A program made the translations under genes and the position numbers. From contig NZ_JBLKSS010000057.1 of assembly GCF_047607725.1 (NCBI RefSeq), positions 1-9,496 on the forward strand: 9,496 nt of DNA, in the 5' to 3' direction. How positions within the stretch are numbered: the first letter of the stretch is position 1; every line of letters starts with the position of its first letter. Positions 1 to 8,330 of the stretch are shown here, in pieces. Source of the stretch: JBLKSS01 sp047607725. Lineage in GTDB: Bacteria > Pseudomonadota > Gammaproteobacteria > Enterobacterales > Enterobacteriaceae. The notes beneath the pieces were generated by a model. The model did no database searches. It saw only the letters and a list, made by a program, of their open reading frames with translations, and was not told the origin of the DNA.

Positions 1-137
1 CAGGAAAAATAGACTAAAACCGAGTCAGAAGATGAGCGAACACGTGATCGAATATCACTGGAATGGGTGATCGGAAAATATCGGAATAACTGATCGGATG
101 TCGCCGGAACAGATGATCGGATACGTCGGAATCTGCA
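1..137. mobile_element. End of an IS21-family-like insertion sequence (partial)
   Basis: Four imperfect tandem units of exactly 23 bp run from 45 to 136, starting at 45, 68, 91 and 114. Each begins TGATCG and most carry a (T)CGGAAT-like core about 9-13 bases in. Arrays of short repeats just inside the termini are characteristic of IS21-family elements, where they are thought to be transposase binding sites. Read on the minus strand, the array would start TGCAGATTCCGACG, which fits a terminus beginning TG near position 137. No istA or istB coding sequence is visible in the 1-44 stretch, so the transposase genes, if present, lie outside the window. The exact boundary and the target duplication cannot be fixed from one end. 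The family assignment rests on pattern recognition. Confidence 0.55.
45..136. repeat. Four 23-bp tandem repeats
   Basis: The units are 45-67, 68-90, 91-113 and 114-136. All start TGATCG, and the last three start TGATCGGA. A second conserved block (TCGGAAT, CCGGAAC or TGGAAT) falls at a constant offset, so the 23-bp phase is kept although other positions vary. There is no spacer between units, which separates this from a CRISPR array. Confidence 0.8.
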
Positions 138-211
138 CCTTTCCGCGGCCGGCTAAACCGGCTTGAGGCAAATTAGCATTTATCCGTTGGCGATCCCAAA
201 GGAGGTATTTA

Positions 212-535
212 ATGTGGCATTAGTGGCTTTCCTGGTTCGCTGGCGGCCTTTTGCTTACCAATGCGGTACCCCACCTCTGCGGCGGTATGATGGGCCGCAC
301 GTTCCCTACCCCCTTTGCCAAGCCAATGGGACGCGGGCTTTCCTCCGCGCCGGTCAACGTACTTTGGGGGTGCGTTAACCTGGTTCTCGGTTATGTGTTC
401 CTCTGTCGTATTGGCGATTTCGACATCCGTATTACCGCCGCCGCCGCTATCGGGTTCGGCATTCTGGCGATGGGGCTGTTTCTGGCTGTGCATTTCGGCC
501 GGCTGCAGGGCGCGAATCCGGTCCCGCGGCGATGA
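212..535 (+). pseudogene. Small three-helix membrane protein, amber stop at codon 4
   Basis: A near-perfect Shine-Dalgarno (AAAGGAGGT, 198-206) sits five bases before ATG 212. That frame reads Met-Trp-His and then TAG at 221-223. After the stop it stays open to 535 and encodes a hydrophobic protein. There are three likely membrane segments: from WLSWFAGG to about LCGGMMG, VNVLWG to VFLC, and ITAAAA to LFLAVHF. Between the first two lies the motif GRTFPTPFAKP. The full reading would be 107 residues. The continuous hydrophobic frame and the well-placed ribosome site indicate a single base change of a Tyr, Gln or Trp-type codon to TAG. The 3' end overlaps the next gene by ATGA, so the two were translationally coupled. 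I recognise it only as a small membrane protein found beside MFS transporters; its function is not known to me. A TTG at 251 could restart translation but has no ribosome site. Confidence 0.75.
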
Positions 536-1754
536 GTGCAACGGCAAGCGGGATTTTCCGTTCGCTGCGGCTCTACAATTATCGACTTTGGGCCGCCGGC
601 GCCCTGGTTTCCAATCTGGGCACGTGGATGCAGAACACCGGGGAAGACTGGTTAGTGCTGACCCAGCTCACGCAGCATAACGCCTCGGCCGTGGGCACGG
701 TCATGGCGTTACAGTTTGGACCACAGCTGCTGTTGTTACCCTGGACAGGTTTTGCGGCCGACCATTGCAATCAACGTCGACTTCTGCTCGCCACCCAGGC
801 GACGATGGGCATACTTGCGCTGCTGCTGGGCGCGCTTACCCTTTTCGGCGTCGTTCAACTCTGGCATGTTTATCTTTTCGCGTTATTGTTCGGCTGAGCG
901 GCGGCGTTCGACGCGCCGGGGCGGCAAACCTTCGTCGCGGAAATGGTGGGTGATACGGATTTGCCCAATGCGGTCGCACTTAATTCGACCCTGTATAACG
1001 GCGCGCGCATGGTCGGACCGGCCATCGCCGGCGTCATTATTGCCTCGGTAGGTACCGGCTGGGCTTTTCTGCTCAACGGCGCCTCTTTCCTGGCGGTGTT
1101 GGTGTCCTTATCGTTCCTGCGTGTCGCCGATCTGCAGGCGAATGTGCGTGCGCGTCGCACCCGAGGCAGTTTGATGGAAGGGTTCCGCTATGTCGCGTCC
1201 CGTCCAGATTTGAAAGTCATACTGGTCATGTTGTTTCTTATCGGCACCTTTGGACTGAATTTTCCCATCTTCATTTCCACGATGGCCGTTAACGTGTTCC
1301 ATACCGACGCCCGCGGTTTTGGCCTGTTGTCCTCGATCATGGCTATCGGTACCTTGTCGGGCGCCTTGCTTGCCGGCGGCGGCGGTGCCCCTCGCCAGAC
1401 GGCGTTGCTGGCCGGTGCCGCGGTATTTGGACTAGGCTGTTTGCTGGCCACCGTCGCGCCGGACTATTGGCTTTTTGCGGGGGCGCTTATCATTATCGGC
1501 GTCGCCGCCCTGACGTTTACCAATGCCACCAATAGCCTGTGCAGCTTTCCACCGAACCGGCCATGCGCGGGCGGGTGATGGCGCTGTGTTTGGGCATCGC
1601 TTTGGGCGGAGCGCCTATCGGCACACCCATTGTAGGTGGGGTGGCCGATCAATTCGGCCCGCGCTGGGCGCTTGGCCTGGGCGCAGCGACGGGGTTTGCC
1701 GCGGCCCTGGTGGCCTTATACGCCTTTAGGTGGCGACATTATCAGCTACGCTAA
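532..1754 (+). pseudogene. MFS transporter (EntS-like MFS_3 type), broken by a stop and a frameshift
   Basis: Restored, this is a permease of about 407 residues with 12 helices, the usual length for the Major Facilitator Superfamily. The N-terminus (FRSLRLYNYRLWAAGALVSN), the motif-A-like loop GFAADHCNQRR and the AAAFDAPGRQTFVAEMV segment are typical of the MFS_3 / enterobactin-exporter-like group. These proteins export small molecules by proton antiport across the inner membrane; the substrate cannot be told. Two lesions are visible. A TGA at 895-897 (codon 122) splits LFG from AAAFDAP, where relatives have one residue. A one-base loss near 1539 shifts the frame inside NSL-(V)QLSTEPAMRGRVMAL, and the last 71 codons continue in the new frame to TAA at 1752-1754. 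The upstream gene of the operon is also broken, and an IS-like end lies 75 bp before the operon, so loss of the whole unit is likely. Substrate specificity is unresolved. Confidence 0.88.
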
Positions 1755-1783
1755 TGTTGATGTGAAGTAGCGGAAAACTGTCC

Positions 1784-1831
1784 GGACCACCGTGCCCGCA
1801 CGGGCGCGATAGCGCCGCAACGCGGTGGACC
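1784..1831. repeat. GC-rich nested dyad between convergent genes
   Basis: GGACCACCG (1784-1792) pairs with CGGTGGACC (1823-1831) with one A/A mismatch. Inside it, GGCGC-GATA-GCGCC (1803-1816) forms a five-pair stem with a GNRA-type tetraloop, and GCCCG/CGGGC overlap at 1794-1805. No T-run follows, so it is not a typical Rho-independent terminator. The position between two converging transcription units resembles that of REP-type extragenic palindromes, but I do not recognise a REP consensus. Confidence 0.45.
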
Positions 1832-1890
1832 GCCCGACGCGTGCCGCGACCCACGACTACCAGCAACCGCCGCCCAGATACCGCAGCCAT

Positions 1891-1918
1891 AAAAAAAGGC
1901 GCCCAAGGCGCCCTTTTA
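1891..1918 (-). terminator. Rho-independent terminator of the tRNA-tuf operon
   Basis: On the minus strand, AAAAGGGCGCC pairs with GGCGCCTTTT across a TTG loop with one bulged G, and the T-run extends to seven bases. It starts 43 bp after the tuf stop codon. Two small hairpins lie in between: TGCCGG/CCGGCA at 1922-1940, and TAAGAC/GTCTTA at 1948-1964, the latter including the stop codon. The A-run on the + side could give weak termination of rightward transcription from the MFS remnant. Confidence 0.75.
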
Positions 1919-1961
1919 TGCTGCCGGCTTAACACCGGCATTGGCTGTAAGACGTATTGTC

Positions 1962-3146
<1,185 letters not shown>

Positions 3147-3206
3147 CGATTGTCCCTCTAAGACACGAATATATCGGTGGTATCACCACATCAACCAGGC
3201 GAAATA

Positions 3207-3246
3207 CCTGCTGAATTTTTTTTCTTACAGAAAGTGAATCAGCAGG
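3207..3246 (-). other. Long hairpin in the thrT-tufB spacer
   Basis: CCTGCTGA (3207-3214) and TCAGCAGG (3239-3246) are perfect inverted copies. Between them TTTCT/AGAAA (3221-3233) forms an inner stem, and there is a run of eight T on the + strand. In the RNA, which reads leftward, the structure lies just after the tRNA-Thr 3' end and about 60 bases before the tuf ribosome site. It is a plausible processing element that separates tRNA from mRNA. A second small hairpin, GTGGT-ATC-ACCAC, is at 3177-3189. Confidence 0.5.
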
Positions 3247-3257
3247 GAGACTAGAAG

Positions 3258-3333
3258 TGGTGCTGATAGGCAGATTCGAACTGCCGACCTCACCCTTACC
3301 AAGGGTGCGCTCTACCAACTGAGCTATATCAGC
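3258..3333 (-). tRNA. thrT: tRNA-Thr (anticodon GGU)
   Basis: This is a 76-nt cloverleaf with encoded CCA. The acceptor GCTGATA pairs with TATCAGC, the D-arm reads AGCTCAGTTGGTAGAGC, the anticodon loop is TTGGTAA, and the T-loop is GTTCGAATC. It is the last tRNA of the operon, four bases after glyT and 111 bases before the tuf start codon. The GGU anticodon reads ACC and ACU. Its order in the cluster matches E. coli thrT. Confidence 0.97.
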
Positions 3334-3337
3334 ACAT

Positions 3338-3412
<75 letters not shown>

Positions 3413-3596
3413 ATCTTGGAACTCGGCTACCTGATATTTCTGTAGATTGTAGTATGATGCATAGGTCCAGGGCCGACGCTGCGCATCGTTGTCTCGCTGC
3501 GCTCGGCCCGAACCTTGGTCGAAGGTTCTCACCTTCCCCCCCCCCGCTGCGCCATGATGCTCCGCAACCGGGTGTGTATCGTGCTCGATACGAATT
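3413..3596 (-). other. Structured spacer between tyrU and glyT
   Basis: No gene is visible. Four dyads occur. GTATCG-TGCT-CGATAC lies at 3576-3591, just after the tRNA-Tyr end. GAAGGT-TCTC-ACCTTC lies at 3521-3536, with a GAGA tetraloop in the transcript. GAACCTT-GGTCG-AAGGTTC (3510-3528) shares an arm with the previous dyad, so the two exclude each other. GGGCCGA/TCGGCCC spans 3470-3509. A run of ten C lies at 3536-3545. The stretch 3519-3540 matches the 3' part of the adjacent tRNA-Tyr in inverted orientation (19 of 22-23 bases). Confidence 0.6.
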
Positions 3597-3681
<85 letters not shown>

Positions 3682-3691
3682 AGATTTTTTT

Positions 3692-3767
<76 letters not shown>

Positions 3768-3774
3768 ATCAAGT

Positions 3775-3810
3775 GCTGCGCATTCTAGGTAGAGCGGACG
3801 ACCTATGCAA
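3775..3810 (-). promoter_or_regulatory. Promoter of the thrU-tufB operon
   Basis: On the minus strand, TTGCAT (3805-3810) and TAGAAT (3782-3787) are separated by exactly 17 bp. The next bases, GCGCAGC, form a GC-rich discriminator. Such discriminators are typical of stable-RNA promoters under ppGpp/DksA (stringent) control. An A/T-rich stretch lies just upstream of the -35 (run of seven A on the + strand, 3812-3818), as expected for an UP-like element. Confidence 0.8.
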
Positions 3811-3842
3811 CAAAAAAATCGCGTAATTCGCACTTTCGCTCA

Positions 3843-3858
3843 GAAATTACCCAATTTC
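3843..3858. promoter_or_regulatory. Candidate upstream activator (Fis-type) site of the tRNA-tuf operon
   Basis: GAAATT-ACCC-AATTTC is a perfect dyad centred about 75 bp upstream of the predicted start of the tRNA operon. The E. coli thrU(tufB) promoter is known to be activated by Fis from an upstream A/T-rich region at a similar distance. The match to the degenerate Fis pattern (G/C ends around an A/T core) is only approximate, since the centre is ACCC. The assignment is an inference from position and symmetry. Confidence 0.35.
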
Positions 3859-4072
3859 ACAACACGGCGCGCAAAATTGGTTATTATTCATGCTCGAAGC
3901 AGTGAAATATCACGCTTTGGCCGGCATAGTAGCACTGTCGGCGTAACGGGTACAGCCCCGGCGTAGCCGTGTTTCTCCCTCCCTGATCGCACATCGGCGA
4001 TAGGAAGGCGGCGGCACCGGCCGAGGATCCCCCGTCAGGTTCAAAATTCCTCTCCAGCGGCAGAAAAAACAC

Positions 4073-4110
4073 TCTACGATAGGGGCGAAGCTGTCTATAC
4101 TATGCAGCTT
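4073..4110 (+). promoter_or_regulatory. Possible coaA promoter within a dyad
   Basis: TATACT (4096-4101) is a good -10 element about 70 bp before the coaA start. The hexamer 17 bp upstream (TCTACG, 4073-4078) is a poor -35. AAGCTG (4088-4093) and CAGCTT (4105-4110) are perfect inverted arms flanking the -10 box, so this could be an operator or a chance dyad. The rest of the divergent region 3859-4172 shows no other gene. Confidence 0.35.
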
Positions 4111-4172
4111 GTTTTCTTTCCGGGTTAGCGTCCTGCGCCCTGAATAGACTGTGCAACGGGCTGGCTCACGTT

Positions 4173-5123
4173 ATGATTAAAGCTGTGCAATCTCCCCCCA
4201 CGCCATATCTGCAATTCAGCCGCAAACAGTGGGCCGCGTTGCGTAATTCCGTGCCGCTGATGCTCACCGAGGCGGAAATCGTCAAGCTGAAGGGGATCAA
4301 TGAAGATCTCTCCCTTGATGAAGTGGCTGAGATTTATCTGCCGCTGTCGCGTCTGCTCAACTTTTATATTAGTTCCAATCTGCGTCGCCAGGCGGTGCTG
4401 GAGCAGTTTCTCGGTACCGACGGCCCGCGGATACCCTATATCATCGGCATCGCCGGTAGCGTGGCGGTCGGCAAGAGCACCACGGCGCGTGTCCTGCAGG
4501 CGCTGCTGAGCCGCTGGCCCGAACACCGTACGGTGGAGCTAGTGACGACCGACGGGTTTTTGCATCCCAATCAGGTACTCAAGCAGCGGGACCTCATGAA
4601 GAAGAAGGGCTTTCCGGAGTCTTATGATATCCGCAGCCTGGTCAATTTCGTCTCAAAAGTGAAATCGGGAACGCCGCGGGTTACCGTGTCGGTCTATTCC
4701 CATTTGATCTACGACGTCGTCCCCGACGAACAAAAAGTCATTTCCCAGCCGGACATTTTGATCTTAGAGGGGCTGAATGTTTTACAAAGCGGCAGCGATT
4801 ATAACCAGGATCCACACCACGTGTTCGTCTCCGACTTTGTCGACTTTTCCATCTATGTCGATGCGCCTGAAGCGCTACTGCAAACCTGGTATATCAATCG
4901 TTTCCTGAAATTCCGTCAGGGCGCGTTTTCCGATCCCGACTCCTATTTTCACCATTATTCCCAACTTTCCGAACAAGAGGCGGTGGCTATCGCCAGCCAG
5001 TTGTGGACCGAAATTAACGGGCACAATCTGCAGCAAAACATTCTTCCCACGCGTGAGCGCGCCAGTTTGATCCTGGGTAAAAGCGCCAATCATGCGGTGG
5101 ATAGGGTCCGGCTGCGCAAATAG
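4173..5123 (+). CDS. coaA: Pantothenate kinase (type I)
   Basis: CoaA phosphorylates pantothenate with ATP, the first and rate-controlling step of coenzyme A synthesis in the cytoplasm. The product is 316 residues, the same as E. coli CoaA, and alignment by eye keeps the numbering from TPYLQF (residue 10) onward, which supports this start. The P-loop GSVAVGKS includes Lys101. TTDGFLHPN carries the catalytic Asp near 127. SVYSHLIYDV, DILILEGLNVLQSG, YVDAPE and the C-terminal NILPTRERASLILGKSANHAV are all intact. The ribosome site is weak (no clear GGAG before ATG 4173). The gene diverges from thrU, as in E. coli. Known E. coli CoaA is feedback-inhibited by CoA. No lesion is visible, as expected for a central cofactor gene in a symbiont. 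Confidence 0.97.
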   Translation: MIKAVQSPPTPYLQFSRKQWAALRNSVPLMLTEAEIVKLKGINEDLSLDEVAEIYLPLSRLLNFYISSNLRRQAVLEQFLGTDGPRIPYIIGIAGSVAVGKSTTARVLQALLSRWPEHRTVELVTTDGFLHPNQVLKQRDLMKKKGFPESYDIRSLVNFVSKVKSGTPRVTVSVYSHLIYDVVPDEQKVISQPDILILEGLNVLQSGSDYNQDPHHVFVSDFVDFSIYVDAPEALLQTWYINRFLKFRQGAFSDPDSYFHHYSQLSEQEAVAIASQLWTEINGHNLQQNILPTRERASLILGKSANHAVDRVRLRK

Positions 5124-5440
5124 CGTCGCACGGCCGCCGGGTCATCTCAGTTGATGCCTAAACCGCGGTCGCCAGCGGCTCACACCTGGGCGCCAGGCAC
5201 CCTGTTCGGCGCATTGCAGCGTCCGCATCTCGGCTTTCGCTCCCTCAGCCGCCCTGTTTATTGGTGCAAGATGTTCCCCCAGGTAGTATGATGCTCTCAC
5301 GGTAATGTCTCCGGCGCGCCCTGAAGCGCAACCGGCCGTCTTCCTGGCTAGCTCGGGCCGGCAGGTGCGATAATGACCACCGATACTGATAACATCTTAT
5401 TTGCCCGACATTGGGCGGCGTCGATTTTAGGGGGGAGTGA
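5124..5440. other. Gene-less stretch between coaA and the pepE remnant
   Basis: No coding sequence on either strand resembles a known protein here, and no T-tailed terminator hairpin follows coaA. Short dyads such as the one around CCTGGGCGCCAGG (5186-5198) are present but unremarkable. The last bases, GGGGGGAGTGA before 5441, are the ribosome site of pepE. Confidence 0.5.
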
Positions 5441-6103
5441 ATGCAATTATTATTACTCAGCAATTCTACATGTCCCGGTAAAAGCTATCTGGAGCATGCC
5501 ATCGCGCCGATCGGCGAACTGCTGCAGGGTAGGCGGCGAGCGCTGTTTGTGCTGTTTGCCGGAGTCATCGTCGATTGGGGCGCCTATACCGATAAAGTCA
5601 GGTAAGCGCTGGCGGTAGACGTAATGGGGATACATCGGACGGCGGAAGCGGGTGCGGCCATCGCCAATGCCGAGATCATCATCGTCGGCGGCGGCAACAC
5701 CTTCCATTTAGTGAAACACTGTCGCGACCGTGGTTTGCTGCGCGCGATTCACCGGCGGGTAGAGGAAGGCGCGGCCTACGTAGGCTGGAGCGCTGGCGCC
5801 AATCTGGCTTGTCCCACCCTTTGCACCACTAACGATATGCCGATTGTCGATCCAGGCGGTTTTGATGCGCTGGGGCTTATAAATTTCCAAATCAATCCCC
5901 ATTATACCAATCAACTGCCCGCAGGCCATCAGGGCGAAACCCGCCAACAACGGCTGGATGAGCTCTTGCGTGCACGACCGGAGATGACGGTGGTGGGGCT
6001 ACCGGAGGGGGATTGGTTAACGGTGGCCGACGGTGCGGCAACGCTCGCCTGCCCTTACGACGCGGCGCTTTACCGCGCCGATTTTACCGAGCAGGCGTGT
6101 TGA
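5441..6103 (+). pseudogene. pepE: Dipeptidase E (alpha-aspartyl dipeptidase), in-frame stop
   Basis: PepE is a cytoplasmic serine peptidase that splits N-terminal Asp from dipeptides and some tripeptides. The start MQLLLLSNSTCPGK follows a strong GGGGGGAG ribosome site and matches E. coli MELLLLSNSTLPGK. The reading continues to YTDKVR and is then cut by TAA at 5603-5605 (codon 55). The same frame resumes with ALAVDVMGIH. Compared with E. coli, three residues (9 bp) are also missing at this point. The rest is well kept: IVGGGNTF, the nucleophile elbow GWSAGANL (Ser120 in E. coli), NDMPIVDP with the triad Asp, and INPHYTN with the triad His. The C-terminus is about six residues shorter than in E. 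coli. An ATG at 5624 could start a 159-residue fragment, but it would lack the N-terminal strands and is unlikely to fold. It converges on birA. In E. coli pepE is elsewhere on the chromosome. Confidence 0.87.
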
Positions 6104-6241
6104 CGCCGGGAAGTACGATCACCTTGAAGTAAACGCCCCTCGCTCGGCTTGGCGCCGAAATAGGCCGCGGCACAACCGGCGACGGCAGGACACGATGCAT
6201 CGCACGGGTTCTCCGACATCGTCGCCGATAGGACGCTATGG

Positions 6242-7201
6242 CTAAAGACCGCGCAGCGATATCTCTCCGCCCAAATACGCGTGGCGTTCTCCGTCCTGCT
6301 CCAACAATAGGGCCCCCTGGGCGTCAATGCCGCGCGCAATGCCTCTGATCTCCCGATCGCCAATGAGTAATTTCACCGGCCGGTCAAAGAAGTTATCCAA
6401 CGCCTGCCAGCGGGCGACAAAGGACGCGAACCCGTCACCCTCGAACTGCCGCAGCGCCTGACGCAGCGTAGCGGTCAATTCGGCGACCAGCGCATTGCGA
6501 TCGATGACGATGCCCGCCTCCTGCAGATTGATCCAACCCTGGTCGATCATCCCCGCCGCAGGCTCACTCATCGCCAGGTTGATACCGGCGCCGATCACGA
6601 CATGAGCGGCGTCGCCGGCCTTACCGGTAATCTCCACCAAGATCCCGGCCAGTTTGCGATCGTTGAGATAAAGATCGTTCGGCCATTTGACGCGCACCCC
6701 TTCCGCACCCAGGCGTTGCAGCACCTCCGCCATGACGATACCGACCATCAGACTGAGGCCGCTGGCGGCCGCCGGACCCTGCTCAAGACGCCAATAGAGG
6801 GACAAATAAAGATTATTGCCGAACGGCGATATCCACTGTCGACCACGTCGGCCGCGTCCCTGCGCCTGATATTCCGCCACGCAGGCGTCACCCGGCTCTA
6901 AGGTGCCGATGCGCTCGATCAAATACTGATTGGTGGAGTCAATAAACGGCAGGACCGCCAGCCGACCCGACGGTAGGCGCGCGCGGATCGCGGTTTCATC
7001 CAATAACTGCAGCGGCCCGTGTAAACGGTAGCCTTTACCGGGTACCGTAAAGACATCCACCCCCCAATCGCGCACCGTTTGAATGTGTTTGTTGATGGCA
7101 GCGCGGCTCATTCCCAACACCGCACCAAATTGTTCGCCAGAATGGAACTCGCCATCGGCCAGTAAACTTATCAGCTTAAGCGGGATACTTACGTCTTTCA
7201 T
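6242..7201 (-). CDS. birA: Biotin-protein ligase and biotin operon repressor
   Basis: BirA activates biotin to biotinyl-AMP and transfers it to the lysine of acetyl-CoA carboxylase (AccB). The biotinyl-AMP-bound dimer also represses the bio operon. The 319-residue product has the N-terminal winged helix (residues about 1-60, with GMSRAAINKHIQTVRDWGV as the recognition region). The catalytic domain has STNQYL, GRGRRG at 115-120, KWPNDL with Lys183, and GAGIN. The small C-terminal SH3-like domain follows, with GIARGIDAQGALLLEQDG. Length and spacing match E. coli BirA (321 aa), with a slightly different last few residues. The start overlaps the murB stop by ATGA, so the two are co-transcribed and probably translationally coupled, as in E. 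coli. No lesion is visible. Because the DNA-binding domain is intact, BirA could still act as a regulator if bio genes are present. Confidence 0.97.
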   Translation of the reverse strand: MKDVSIPLKLISLLADGEFHSGEQFGAVLGMSRAAINKHIQTVRDWGVDVFTVPGKGYRLHGPLQLLDETAIRARLPSGRLAVLPFIDSTNQYLIERIGTLEPGDACVAEYQAQGRGRRGRQWISPFGNNLYLSLYWRLEQGPAAASGLSLMVGIVMAEVLQRLGAEGVRVKWPNDLYLNDRKLAGILVEITGKAGDAAHVVIGAGINLAMSEPAAGMIDQGWINLQEAGIVIDRNALVAELTATLRQALRQFEGDGFASFVARWQALDNFFDRPVKLLIGDREIRGIARGIDAQGALLLEQDGERHAYLGGEISLRGL

Positions 7202-8235
7202 GCTATCACTCCCACCGCATCCACTTCGCCATTGGCGCCAATGAAGCGCACTTCCGGCTCCAGCCAGACGGCAAAGCGTTCCGCAACCTGTTGACGCACA
7301 TAGCGCGCCAGCGCGGCAATATCCTCACCCGTCGCGTTATCGGCATTGACCAAAACCAGCGCCTGTTTGTCATGAACCGCCGCGCCGCCGAGGCGATAGC
7401 CTTTTAGTCCGCAACGATCGATAAGCCAACCTGCCGCCAGCTTCACTTCGCCCTCTAGCTGAGGGTAGTGGGGCGCATCGTGATAGTGGCTCAGCAACTG
7501 TTGTGCTGCTAGCGCATCAATAACCGGGTTTTTGAAAAAACTACCGGCATTGCCCTGCAGCGTAGGGTCGGGCAATTTCGCGCGACGCATCGCGCAAACC
7601 GTATCATAAATCTGCCGCGGGGTGGCCTGCTGCGGATCCAGACAGGCCAGATCGCCATAGGTCAATACCGGTTGCCAGGCTTTGGCGAGCCGGAGGCCAA
7701 CCGCGACAATGGCGTGGCCTTCGCGCAGCGCGTGTTTAAAGATACTGTCGCGGTAACCGAATTGGCATTCAGCAGCGCTCAGGCGCCGTAAGGGGCCGGT
7801 TGCCAACTGCAGCACGTCGACATAGTCACAGAACTGACGCAACTCGACGCCATAGGCGCCAATATTCTGGATCGGTGCAGAACCAACGCAGCCGGGGATG
7901 AGCGCCAGATTCTCCAGACCCGGCATACGCAGGTCGAGACAGGTACGCACCAGGTCATGCCACACCTCTCCGGCGCCGACGTGCAAATGCCAAGCGTCGG
8001 GACGCTCTTCGATTGCTACGCCCGCTATCCGGTTCAGCAACACGGTGCCGGCATAGTTTTCCAGAAACAACACATTACTACCGCCGCCCAACACCAGCAC
8101 CGGCGTAGCGTCCTCCGCGGCCTGCCGCCAAAACGTGAACAGCTCAGCCTCTGTATGCACCACGATTACGCGCCGTGCCCACACGTCAATGGCAAAACTG
8201 TTCAGGGGCTTTAGCGCCCCACTGTCCGTCATCAT
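7198..8235 (-). CDS. murB: UDP-N-acetylenolpyruvoylglucosamine reductase
   Basis: MurB is a FAD- and NADPH-dependent cytoplasmic enzyme that makes UDP-N-acetylmuramate, the second committed step of peptidoglycan synthesis. The FAD-binding segment VLGGGSNVLF, PGLENLALIPGCVGSAPIQNIGAYG, GYRDSIF (Arg159 in E. coli), GNAGSFFKNP (catalytic Ser229), KLAAGWLID, GGAAVHDKQALVL and WLEPEVRFIG (Glu325) are all present. I place the start at ATG 8235 (MMTDSGALKPLNSF, 345 aa), which matches the E. coli N-terminus; ATG 8232 is equally possible. An in-frame ATG at 8283 would add 16 residues that lack similarity to MurB. No strong ribosome site separates these choices. murB lies first in the murB-birA pair. 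In E. coli the upstream neighbour is the rrnB operon, which is absent here. Confidence 0.96.
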   Translation of the reverse strand: MMTDSGALKPLNSFAIDVWARRVIVVHTEAELFTFWRQAAEDATPVLVLGGGSNVLFLENYAGTVLLNRIAGVAIEERPDAWHLHVGAGEVWHDLVRTCLDLRMPGLENLALIPGCVGSAPIQNIGAYGVELRQFCDYVDVLQLATGPLRRLSAAECQFGYRDSIFKHALREGHAIVAVGLRLAKAWQPVLTYGDLACLDPQQATPRQIYDTVCAMRRAKLPDPTLQGNAGSFFKNPVIDALAAQQLLSHYHDAPHYPQLEGEVKLAAGWLIDRCGLKGYRLGGAAVHDKQALVLVNADNATGEDIAALARYVRQQVAERFAVWLEPEVRFIGANGEVDAVGVIA

Positions 8236-8330
8236 CACATAACCCGTCTTCACTTTTGTTGTCGTTAGTCTACTCGATCGCACAGGAAGGCAGCGAGTGA
8301 CATTTCACGACGCGGGCGTGCCTGCGTACG

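Noticed and set aside
45..136. CRISPR-like array
   Set aside because: The 23-bp units are contiguous with no unique spacers and are too divergent; an IS21-type terminus explains them better.
148..162. GCCGG-CTAAA-CCGGC hairpin after the IS-like end
   Set aside because: Five pairs without a T-run or other context; too weak to call a terminator or operator.
4010..4070. Possible relic of a tRNA (AGGTTCAAAATTCCT resembling a T-arm)
   Set aside because: The supposed T-stem is only three pairs, the loop is too long and no acceptor or anticodon arm can be formed.
6070..6363. Minus-strand open frame between pepE and birA
   Set aside because: It overlaps the 3' end of birA in another frame, and I see no similarity to a known protein and no ribosome site.
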